Shown: positions 6,333-11,754 of the stretch, piece by piece
Layout: each line of letters opens with the position of its first letter
Position numbering within the stretch: position 1 is the stretch's first letter
NCBI GenBank assembly: GCA_024710535.1
Contig: JANJUO010000056.1
Location: 1-11,754 of the forward strand
Direction: 5' to 3'
DNA length: 11,754 nucleotides
Source: a bacterium
GTDB lineage: Bacteria; Bacteroidota; Ignavibacteria; Kapaibacteriales; UBA2268
Made by a program: the position numbers and the translations under genes
Notes under the pieces: model-generated
Databases searched by the model: none
What the model saw: the letters and a program-made list of their open reading frames with translations, nothing else
Told to the model about the DNA's origin: nothing

Positions 6333-8075
6333 TTAAAGAACAATATTGCTTTCGTTCATTGATTCAAGTGATTTTACCATTGCGGCAAGTGTTTGACCAG
6401 CAAGCATTCCATCAATTACTCTATGATCGTAAGTAATGGATACATACATCATGTGACGAACCAAGATCAAATCATTTCCATCAATTTCCTTTACCATTGG
6501 GCGTTTTTTGATTGCACCCACGCCAAATATACCGCACTGTGGCTGATTGATTACCGGAGTGCCAAACAATGTGCCAAATGTACCAACATTAGTAACTGTA
6601 AAAGTACCGCCTTGAATTTCATCAGGCAATAATTTTTTGTTTCTTGCACGACTTGACAAATCATAAATTGCTCTTGCAATACCCGTGATATTCAAAATTT
6701 CTGAATTTTTGATAACCGGAACAATTAAATTACCGTCAGGGAGAGCAGTTGCCATTCCAAGATTGATTCTCTTATGGCGAATAATATTTTTGCCATCAAC
6801 ACTTACATTAACCATTGGGAATTGCTTAATTGCGTCAATAGCCGCTTTCGCAAAAAATGGAGTGTAAGTAAGTTTGAATCCTTCTTTCTTTTCGAATGAA
6901 TCTTTGAATTTTTCGCGATACCGAACGATATTTGTTACATCAACTTCTGCAACGCTTGTTACGTGTGCTGAAGTATGTTTTGAATAAACCATGTGCTCGG
7001 AAATCAACTGCCTGATTCTATCCATTGGAATTACTTCAATATCATCGCCACCAAAAGAGTAACTTGGTGCTTTTGCAGTCATTGGTGTTGCTTTTGGAGC
7101 AGCTGCAGGAGTAGCTGGTTTTGGTGCTGGTGCAGGAGCTGGAGCCGATACTGCTATAGGAGCAACAGTTTTGATTTCAGCAGGAACAACAGTTCCGCGA
7201 GTTGCAATATATTTCAATAGATCATCTTTTGTAATTCTACCACCATCGCCAGTACCAACAACAGTTTCTAATTCTTCCAATGAAATTTTGTTTTCTTCAG
7301 CAATGTTTTTTACAACAGGGGAGAAGAATTTTTCGCCTTTGCGCGCTGGTATTTGCATTGTTGAGCCAACAACAGGGGCAGGTGTAGCAACAACAGGGGC
7401 AGCAACCGGAGCAGGAGTTACAACTGCTACGGGTGCAACTGTAGCAACAGCAGGAGCCGCTGAAACAGATCCACCTGTTGATATACGTGCAATTACTGCA
7501 CCAACCTCAACTGTTTCACCTTCTGGAACGATAATTTCAGCTAATAAACCGGCAACAGGAGATGGAACTTCGGTATCAACTTTATCAGTTGAGATTTCCA
7601 AAATCATTTCATCGCGTTCGATTGTTTCGCCAACTTTTTTGAGCCATTTTATAACTGTGCCTTCCTGAAGAGATTCGCCCATTTTCGGCATCACAACATC
7701 AGTTAGGGCGCCACCACTAACTACAGGAGTTGCTGTAACTACCGGAGCCGGAGCAACTGGTTCTGCAACAATAGGAGTCGGCGCTGCAACTGGTTCTGCA
7801 ACAGGAGCTGGTGCCGGTGCAGATACTTGTGCATTAACATCAGTTTCGATAATTGCAATCACAGTACCAACTTCAACGGTATCGCCTTCGCCATAAACTA
7901 ATTCAACAATTTTTCCTGCATTAGGAGAAGGAACTTCTGTATCAACTTTGTCTGTTGAGATTTCGAGAATCATTTCATCTCGTTCAACAATTTCGCCAAC
8001 ACTTTTCAGCCATTTAATAATTGTTCCTTCCTGCAAGGATTCGCCCATTTTGGGCATTACTACTTCAATTTTCAT
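6333..8075 (-). CDS. 2-oxoacid dehydrogenase complex E2 (dihydrolipoamide acyltransferase), two lipoyl domains
   Basis: 580 residues. E2 passes the acyl group from E1 to CoA through swinging lipoyl arms in the cytoplasm. Two lipoyl domains are seen at about residues 1-77 and 126-199, each with the DKVDTEV motif; the lipoylated lysines are Lys43 and Lys165. Ala/Pro/Val-rich flexible linkers lie at about 83-122, 204-240 and 297-336. A peripheral subunit-binding domain covers about 250-290 (SPVVKNIAEENKISLEELE ... GRITKDDLLKYI). The catalytic acyltransferase domain covers about 345-570 with the active-site block DHRVIDG, His551 and Asp555. All parts are complete. The MPKMGESLQEGTI lipoyl start is common in 2-oxoglutarate and branched-chain E2s, but the acyl substrate cannot be assigned because no E1 or E3 gene is nearby. 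A GGGG site lies nine bases before the ATG (CCCC at 8085-8088 on the plus strand). Confidence 0.95.
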   Translation of the reverse strand: MKIEVVMPKMGESLQEGTIIKWLKSVGEIVERDEMILEISTDKVDTEVPSPNAGKIVELVYGEGDTVEVGTVIAIIETDVNAQVSAPAPAPVAEPVAAPTPIVAEPVAPAPVVTATPVVSGGALTDVVMPKMGESLQEGTVIKWLKKVGETIERDEMILEISTDKVDTEVPSPVAGLLAEIIVPEGETVEVGAVIARISTGGSVSAAPAVATVAPVAVVTPAPVAAPVVATPAPVVGSTMQIPARKGEKFFSPVVKNIAEENKISLEELETVVGTGDGGRITKDDLLKYIATRGTVVPAEIKTVAPIAVSAPAPAPAPKPATPAAAPKATPMTAKAPSYSFGGDDIEVIPMDRIRQLISEHMVYSKHTSAHVTSVAEVDVTNIVRYREKFKDSFEKKEGFKLTYTPFFAKAAIDAIKQFPMVNVSVDGKNIIRHKRINLGMATALPDGNLIVPVIKNSEILNITGIARAIYDLSSRARNKKLLPDEIQGGTFTVTNVGTFGTLFGTPVINQPQCGIFGVGAIKKRPMVKEIDGNDLILVRHMMYVSITYDHRVIDGMLAGQTLAAMVKSLESMNESNIVL

Positions 8076-8133
8076 TTAATTAAACCCCAAGAGAATTTAT
8101 TGATTTTTTAAAAAATTAATTTCAAATAAAAAT

Positions 8134-8170
8134 AAAAAAACGAATTTATACAAAAGTATAAACTCGTTTT
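8134..8170 (-). terminator. Intrinsic terminator of the thyX operon
   Basis: Arms 8137-8151 (AAAACGAATTTATAC) and 8156-8170 (GTATAAACTCGTTTT) pair over 15 positions with a single mismatch around a four-base loop. Read on the minus strand the stem is followed by seven T residues (A tract 8134-8140), so it acts on transcripts ending after 8196 and insulates the E2 gene from the operon. Confidence 0.88.
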
Positions 8171-8195
8171 AATCAACTAATTATTTTCTATAAAA

Positions 8196-8906
8196 TTAAG
8201 GCTTTTTGAATTTAGCGTCATCAATATCGATATTAGTTTCAAATTTGATGAAATCCATAGTAGCGGCAAGTGAACCATTTACGTGTGTTTCCATCTTTTT
8301 CGGATAAAACATACCGTCTTTTTTCTGATATTGTTTGAAATAAACAGCAATATTCATTCCTTGTTCGCTGGATTCGAATTTATGAATTAAATTTGTAATC
8401 ACATCAATATAATAAGTAACAACGCTATTGTCTTTTTCTGTAACTTTTACTTTTGTACATTTTTTTTCATCAATGTCAACAACGCCCAAATCTTCACATT
8501 TATAGCCTTGCTCTTTCCAATCGCTAAATAAACCAAATCCGGCAGATCTTTTATTTTGATTTTTGATTGCACCTAATTGATCAGCTGGGAGGTCTTGAGT
8601 GCCGCCAGCCATTGGATTAACCATCCATCCTTTGTTTCCATCTATACCAATCTTCATTGTCATTCCCATAATGTCTTGTTCCATATAGAACTTGTTGTCG
8701 CCTTTTGTCCACATCTTCATCATCATTTCCATTTCTTGCCCTTGCACAACTTTTGTTTTGATTTCGGCATAAGTAGATTTGACAGAATTAAGTTTTTCTC
8801 TACCGCCAGATGCCTTAACTACTTGCTCCAAAATATCGCAATTTTGTGAATACGTAGTTGCTGTGATTGCAATCATCATAATTGCAAAAAATATTTTCTT
8901 TAACAT
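8196..8906 (-). CDS. Exported protein, probable LolA/LppX-like fold
   Basis: 236 residues from the ATG at 8906 (MLKKIFFAIMMIAI...). A longer in-frame form reaching 8981 is rejected: it would overlap the upstream gene, and a GGAG site lies just before 8906. Residues 1-20 form a signal peptide cut near TYSQ-NC; the Cys just after it is not in a convincing lipobox. The mature part begins ILEQVVKASGGREKLNSVKS, the usual opening of periplasmic outer-membrane-lipoprotein-sorting-like proteins, then alternating beta strands (TYAEIKTKVVQGQEMEMMMK, FYMEQDIMGMTMKIGIDGNK). It is notably Met-rich at about residues 47-90. The KGW motif and the C-terminal F-KKP recur in the upstream gene product. Binding of a lipid or lipoprotein in the periplasm is inferred from fold resemblance only. 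Third gene of the thyX operon, 25 bp after the second. Confidence 0.75.
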   Translation of the reverse strand: MLKKIFFAIMMIAITATTYSQNCDILEQVVKASGGREKLNSVKSTYAEIKTKVVQGQEMEMMMKMWTKGDNKFYMEQDIMGMTMKIGIDGNKGWMVNPMAGGTQDLPADQLGAIKNQNKRSAGFGLFSDWKEQGYKCEDLGVVDIDEKKCTKVKVTEKDNSVVTYYIDVITNLIHKFESSEQGMNIAVYFKQYQKKDGMFYPKKMETHVNGSLAATMDFIKFETNIDIDDAKFKKP

Positions 8907-8914
8907 TAAAAATA

Positions 8915-8918
8915 CTCC
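8915..8918 (-). promoter_or_regulatory. Shine-Dalgarno site fixing the 8906 start
   Basis: On the minus strand GGAG lies eight bases before ATG 8906 (CTCC at 8915-8918 on the plus strand). It supports this start over the upstream in-frame ATG at 8981. Confidence 0.6.
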
Positions 8919-8931
8919 AAAAATAAATAAA

Positions 8932-9633
8932 TTAAGGTTTTCTAAAATCGAATTCTCTAAGTTCGCTCTGCTGAATAGCATTTTCCAAAACTATTACAAT
9001 TTTTTCTTCAGCAAAATAAATTTCTGTTTTGAATGGAATTTCAACTCCATTCACAACTTTATAATCATAAAAATAATAATCTGCCAATACATCAAATCCC
9101 TGAAAAGGCTCAATAACAGTATATCTTAAGAGTTGAGTATCTTTTTCAGAAATATACAAATCAGATGTAATTCCTTTGGAATCGGTTGCAGTATAAACGC
9201 TACAATCCACATTTTCAATTTTTTCTGTTTTGATGAATTTGAAATTGAATTTGCTTATACTATCTTCAAAAATCGGGCTACAAACCAAATTCCTAAATCG
9301 TAAGATGTCTGTAATCACTTCATTATTCATTGGCATTGGCATAAATTGATTAGATCTAACCCAACCTTTTGTGCCATCATAAACTGCTTTTTCGCTTGAA
9401 ATCTTGCCTTCGGCATCCATTCTGAGCAAATCAGGCAAAATCATATATACATTAAAAGAGAAAAATATATCTTTTTTCCGTTCAATTTGACCGGTAATAT
9501 GCCATTTATTAGTACTCTTCAGAACTTCAAGTCCGCGTTTGATTTTGAAATTATTAATAAATTCATCACTGGCAAACGAAAATCCAAAATTCAAAATGAA
9601 TACTAAAAGAACTATCTTAATTGTTTTTTTCAT
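8932..9633 (-). CDS. Exported protein, probable LolA-like paralogue of the next gene
   Basis: 233 residues. MKKTIKIVLLVFILNFGFSFA is a signal peptide cut near SFA-SD. The mature chain runs as alternating beta strands with the pattern of outer-membrane lipoprotein carrier-like proteins: HITGQIERKKDIFFSFNVY, LPDLLRMDAEGK, AVYDGTKGW, then VDCSVYTATDSKG and DLYISEKDTQLLRYTV, ending VVNGVEIPFKTEI and FDFRKP. The order (strand, DG-KGW, turn, 'DLYI..DTQLL' strand pair, 'NGVEIPFK') parallels the downstream protein (GIDGNKGW, 'YYIDVITNLI', 'DGMFYPKK', FKKP), so the two look like diverged paralogues. No lipobox. Its start lies six bases after the thyX stop, implying coupled translation. Role in envelope lipid or lipoprotein handling is inferred, not shown. 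Confidence 0.75.
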   Translation of the reverse strand: MKKTIKIVLLVFILNFGFSFASDEFINNFKIKRGLEVLKSTNKWHITGQIERKKDIFFSFNVYMILPDLLRMDAEGKISSEKAVYDGTKGWVRSNQFMPMPMNNEVITDILRFRNLVCSPIFEDSISKFNFKFIKTEKIENVDCSVYTATDSKGITSDLYISEKDTQLLRYTVIEPFQGFDVLADYYFYDYKVVNGVEIPFKTEIYFAEEKIVIVLENAIQQSELREFDFRKP

Positions 9634-9639
9634 ACAAAA

Positions 9640-10491
9640 TTATATACGTTTAATCTTTTCAATTTTTTCAAGAAATTCGGAATATTCTCTGCCCTTAATT
9701 CCGAAATTTTCCAAATTCTCTTTTGTCAATTCGTAATCATTCATCATTTGTTTCAAAATGTTTAATTCCACTCCCGAAAATGAAATCGCATTCAATACAT
9801 AATCTTCAAAAGCAGAATATGCAAGTGGAACAGCCATTTTAACAATTTCAGCAATTTGTTCGGCATAAACACGAATTTCATATTGAGCGTGATGATCCAT
9901 TCTCAATCTTAAGAAATGAAATAAATTATGCAGATCAATTTTCCAATACCATTCTGTGTAATTCGAAACAGGTAAATTGATTCTTGCGAGTTCACGCGCA
10001 AGTCCTTCATTCAAAAGAGAATTATATTCTGCGAATGAATTGGATTGATATTCAGAAATGCGGCTTGCAATTGCATTTGATTTCTCATCAGAAAAAGATT
10101 CATCGGCTCTCCCCTGCTTATTACTTTGGCTTTGCGGTCTGATTTGCTCAATTTCAGGTGAATAAAAATCATCTTTCATTTCGGAATATCTGCCTGAATA
10201 CTCATTTACATTTGCAGTACGATGACGAATCCATTGTCGTGCTACAAAAATCGGCAATTTAACATGAAATTTGAATTCCACCATCTCGAATGGAGATGTA
10301 TGTTTATTTCTCATTAAGTAGCGAATAAGTGACTTATCTTCACTGACGGATTTTGTTCCTTTACCATAAGAAACGCGCGCCGCCTGCACGATTGATGCAT
10401 CGCTTCCCATAATATCTATCAGTCTTACAAATCCTTTATCAAGTATTCGAAACTCTTTTTCAATTATTTCGTTTATATCATTTGAGTTCAT
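9640..10491 (-). CDS. thyX: FAD-dependent thymidylate synthase ThyX
   Basis: 283 residues. ThyX makes dTMP from dUMP using methylene-tetrahydrofolate, FAD and NADPH, replacing ThyA. The ThyX signature is clear: RHRTANVNEYSGRY with Arg89, His90, Arg91, Ser99 and Arg101 in the RHRxxxxNxxSxR-type arrangement that binds dUMP and FAD. Also seen are AARVSYGKGTKSVSEDKSLIRYLMRNKHTSPFEM (residues 37-70, with the His64-Thr-Ser-Pro-Phe-Glu box) and the late block WYWKIDLHNLFHFLRLRMDHHAQYEIR that carries further substrate contacts. Length is at the long end for ThyX, as is common in this group. First gene of a three-gene minus-strand operon; upstream it faces the LiaF-like gene. Whether ThyA exists elsewhere cannot be judged from this window. 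Confidence 0.96.
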   Translation of the reverse strand: MNSNDINEIIEKEFRILDKGFVRLIDIMGSDASIVQAARVSYGKGTKSVSEDKSLIRYLMRNKHTSPFEMVEFKFHVKLPIFVARQWIRHRTANVNEYSGRYSEMKDDFYSPEIEQIRPQSQSNKQGRADESFSDEKSNAIASRISEYQSNSFAEYNSLLNEGLARELARINLPVSNYTEWYWKIDLHNLFHFLRLRMDHHAQYEIRVYAEQIAEIVKMAVPLAYSAFEDYVLNAISFSGVELNILKQMMNDYELTKENLENFGIKGREYSEFLEKIEKIKRI

Positions 10492-10496
10492 AATTT

Positions 10497-10538
10497 TTTA
10501 TTTTTGTTATGAATTAAAAAATAAGTAGCAAAAATAAA
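10497..10538. promoter_or_regulatory. Inverted pair of -7-like boxes between thyX and the LiaF-like gene
   Basis: TTTATTTTTG (10497-10506) and CAAAAATAAA (10529-10538) are a perfect 10-base inverted repeat spaced by 22 bases. Each contains TATTTTTG, a match to TAnnTTTG: one on the plus strand at 10499-10506 and one on the minus strand at 10536-10529. The minus copy is well placed to start a short thyX leader of roughly 30 bases. No good -33 TTTG element accompanies either, so it may instead be an operator or chance in AT-rich DNA. Confidence 0.35.
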
Positions 10539-10610
10539 CAATAAAATGTTTTTAACATATAATTATTTTAATTAAATTGCAAATTGTATAAGATACAAAG
10601 GGAAATAAAA

Positions 10611-11270
10611 ATGAAAGGGAAATATTTTTTTGGTGTGGCGCTGATAATTTTCGGCATTTTGATGATGATTCAGCAGTTTGGTTATATCCAAATTGGAAGT
10701 ATTTGGGATTATTGGCCCCTAATTATTATTGGTGTTGGAGTTTTCCATCTCTCGAACAACCGGCATTCAATTCTTACCGGACTAACAATTGTTTCAATTG
10801 GAGTAGTTTTCCAACTTGACCAATTTGGTTTTGTCAATTTTTGGGAAATTTTTCTGCCATTACTTTTAGTTATTATCGGTTTATCAATGATTTTAAAAAA
10901 ATCAAAAAAAAGTAATTTAGAAGAAAAAGTTGGAGAAAATCTTAAGGTCTCTGTTGCTTTTAGTGGCGTTAAAGAAACCATTACAAATCGAAATTTCAAA
11001 GGTGGTACGATTTCAGTTGCATTTGGCGGTGCAGAAATTGATTTGCGAGGCGCAATGATTGCCGAAGAGGGCGCCCAAATTGAACTTAATGTTGCATTTG
11101 GCGGAGTGGATTTATATGTCCCACCAAATTGGGAAATAATAATTATTGGCACTCCAATTTTTGGAGGAATCGAAAACAAATCATACCCAATTTATGATTT
11201 GAATATGATTAAGCCAAAAGTAGTGCTTAATTGCTCAGTTGCTTTCGGTGGCGTTGAAATCAAAAGTTGA
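10611..11270 (+). CDS. LiaF-like membrane protein (N-terminal TM bundle plus C-terminal beta-repeat domain)
   Basis: 219 residues from ATG 10611, chosen over an upstream in-frame TTG at 10584 because an AAAGGGA site (10597-10603) lies eight bases before it. Residues 5-95 carry four hydrophobic segments in two similar halves (MMIQQFGYIQIG...WPLIIIGVGV and VFQLDQFGFVNFW...LLLVIIGLSM), like a duplicated DUF5668/LiaI-LiaF transmembrane module. A basic stretch, KKSKKS (96-101), then leads to a C-terminal domain like the LiaF/DUF2154 'toast-rack' fold, with a repeated VAFGG-type motif at 115-119, 136-140, 161-165, 182-186 (PIFGG) and 210-214. In Firmicutes LiaF represses the LiaRS envelope-stress system; no sensor kinase gene is adjacent here, so only an envelope-related role is inferred. 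Confidence 0.82.
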   Translation: MKGKYFFGVALIIFGILMMIQQFGYIQIGSIWDYWPLIIIGVGVFHLSNNRHSILTGLTIVSIGVVFQLDQFGFVNFWEIFLPLLLVIIGLSMILKKSKKSNLEEKVGENLKVSVAFSGVKETITNRNFKGGTISVAFGGAEIDLRGAMIAEEGAQIELNVAFGGVDLYVPPNWEIIIIGTPIFGGIENKSYPIYDLNMIKPKVVLNCSVAFGGVEIKS

Positions 11271-11284
11271 TTTGAATTTTTTTT
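11257..11284 (+). terminator. Weak intrinsic terminator overlapping the LiaF-like stop codon
   Basis: AAATCAA (11257-11263) pairs perfectly with TTGATTT (11267-11273) around a three-base loop, followed by GAA and T8 (11277-11284). The stem is short and nearly all A-T, so termination may be partial. The stop codon TGA lies in the right arm. Confidence 0.4.
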
Positions 11285-11353
11285 GAATATTTTTTTTTGA
11301 AAATTTGAAATACCGGATATCAGTATGCGTGAATATATTTTAAAATCATTAAT

Positions 11354-11357
11354 GGGG
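11354..11357 (+). promoter_or_regulatory. Shine-Dalgarno site of the antitoxin gene
   Basis: GGGG at 11354-11357 lies five bases before ATG 11363, one of the stronger ribosome sites in this window, consistent with efficient antitoxin translation. No convincing TAnnTTTG promoter box with a spaced TTTG element was found in 11271-11350. Confidence 0.5.
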
Positions 11358-11362
11358 TAGTT

Positions 11363-11599
11363 ATGAATTATACTACAATAAAAATTCCCGAATCAACCCA
11401 CAAATTGATTAAAGATCTATGCTTGTTATCTAATATATCCCAACAAAAGTTGATTTATGATAGTTTGCAAGATTACAAGAAAAAAATATTTTGGGAAAAA
11501 TGTAATATTGCATATTCGGAAAGTGAAAATATTGCTGACCAAGATGATTTAAATTTATATGAAAACACATTAATGGACGGAATTGATGATGAATATTAA
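11363..11599 (+). CDS. Type II antitoxin, ribbon-helix-helix-like, partner of a MazF/PemK toxin
   Basis: 78 residues. The N-terminus TTIKIPESTHKLIKDL followed by LLSNISQQKLIYDSLQDYKKK fits a ribbon-helix-helix DNA-binding domain (one strand, two helices) as in CopG/MetJ-type antitoxins. The C-terminal part (about residues 43-78) is acidic (ESENIADQDDLNLYENTLMDGIDDEY), like the flexible tail that antitoxins lay over the MazF active-site groove. Its stop codon lies inside the toxin gene, an arrangement typical of toxin-antitoxin operons where the antitoxin is made first. Such proteins usually repress their own promoter. The assignment rests mainly on the overlapping downstream toxin; alone the sequence is too short and divergent to name. 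Confidence 0.8.
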   Translation: MNYTTIKIPESTHKLIKDLCLLSNISQQKLIYDSLQDYKKKIFWEKCNIAYSESENIADQDDLNLYENTLMDGIDDEY

Positions 11600-11754
11600 T
11601 CGTGGTGATTTATGGTTGGTTGATTTCAATCCAACAATTGGAAGGGAACAATCAGGAATTCGACCTGCATTAATTTTATCTGTAAATGAATTCAACAAAA
11701 GTATGGCTTCAAAAGTTATTGCTTTACCATTAACAAGTAAAAATAAGGGAATAC
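11586..11754 (+). CDS. MazF/PemK-family toxin, endoribonuclease (3' end outside window)
   Basis: Starts at ATG 11586 or the adjacent in-frame ATG 11589, overlapping the antitoxin gene by 14 or 11 bp. 56 codons are visible, about half the usual 110 residues. The start NINRGDLWLVDFNPTIGREQ, then SGIRPALILSVNEFN and VIALPLTSK, match the MazF/PemK core: the RGDIW strand, the G-E-QxGxRPalvls stretch carrying the conserved Arg, and the PLTS block with the conserved Thr/Ser. MazF toxins cleave mRNA at short sequence motifs when the antitoxin is degraded. No frame defect is seen before the window ends. Cleavage specificity cannot be told. Confidence 0.88.
   Translation, partial: MMNINRGDLWLVDFNPTIGREQSGIRPALILSVNEFNKSMASKVIALPLTSKNKGI

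Noticed and set aside
7171..7668. 165-residue plus-strand ORF rich in Thr, Ala and Gly
   Set aside because: It is the antisense shadow of the Ala/Pro/Val-rich linkers and lipoyl domain of the E2 gene; no start site and low-complexity composition.
7083..7830. GC-rich repetitive stretches within the minus-strand 6333-8075 gene, considered as foreign DNA or a tandem repeat array
   Set aside because: Explained by Ala/Pro/Val codons of the flexible linkers between E2 domains, normal for this enzyme.
8907..8981. 25-residue N-terminal extension of the 8196-8906 protein
   Set aside because: It would overlap the upstream gene by 50 bp and place a polar stretch before the signal peptide; GGAG precedes the inner ATG.
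10709..11179. 156-residue minus-strand ORF opposite the LiaF-like gene
   Set aside because: Mirror of a real coding frame with a repetitive Pro/Ile/Ser-rich product; no ribosome site or promoter.

Overview
This is an AT-rich, gene-dense chromosomal window. It most likely comes from the Bacteroidota / Chlorobiota-Ignavibacteria-Kapabacteria group. The signs are a secreted protein with a type IX secretion (T9SS) type-A C-terminal sorting domain, a TAnnTTTG -7 promoter motif typical of that group, thymidylate synthesis by ThyX, and AT-rich intergenic DNA with weak Shine-Dalgarno sites. The phylum is inferred from these traits; no rRNA or other marker gene is present to fix it.

Layout. (1) 1-441 is the 3' part of an IS110-family transposase, cut by the window start. 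It is followed 42 bp later by an 84-bp imperfect palindrome (484-567) that looks like a dispersed REP-type repeat, and then by AT-rich non-coding DNA. (2) 914-3827 is a tight four-gene plus-strand cluster with 12-13 bp gaps: a secreted TPR/SPOR-domain protein, MazG NTP pyrophosphohydrolase, a secreted protein of unknown function, and a HIT-family nucleotide hydrolase/transferase. (3) 3828-4213 is a 386-bp regulatory region with a group-specific promoter match and a pair of ATTGCAAT boxes exactly 22 bp apart. (4) 4214-6259 encodes a large secreted arginine/agmatine-deiminase-fold enzyme with a C-terminal T9SS signal, resembling the Porphyromonas peptidylarginine deiminase. (5) A bidirectional terminator (6277-6317) separates it from a convergent minus-strand gene for a two-lipoyl-domain E2 acyltransferase (6333-8075). 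(6) A terminator at 8134-8170 closes a minus-strand operon of thyX (9640-10491) followed by two exported proteins of probable LolA/LppX-like fold (8932-9633, 8196-8906). (7) Divergently, 10611-11270 encodes a LiaF-like membrane protein. (8) The window ends in a type II toxin-antitoxin pair: a ribbon-helix-helix-like antitoxin (11363-11599) overlapping a MazF/PemK-type toxin cut by the window edge.

How they fit together. Most genes are housekeeping: nucleotide sanitation (MazG, HIT), dTMP synthesis (ThyX), 2-oxoacid oxidation (E2), and envelope upkeep (SPOR, LolA-like pair, LiaF-like). The accessory parts are the IS110 remnant with its palindrome on the left, the toxin-antitoxin pair on the right, and possibly the secreted deiminase. 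I saw no CRISPR array, tRNA, rRNA, defence island or clearly new multi-gene system. The points most worth a second look are the REP-like palindrome beside the IS110 gene, the 22-bp-spaced operator-like boxes, and the T9SS-exported deiminase.
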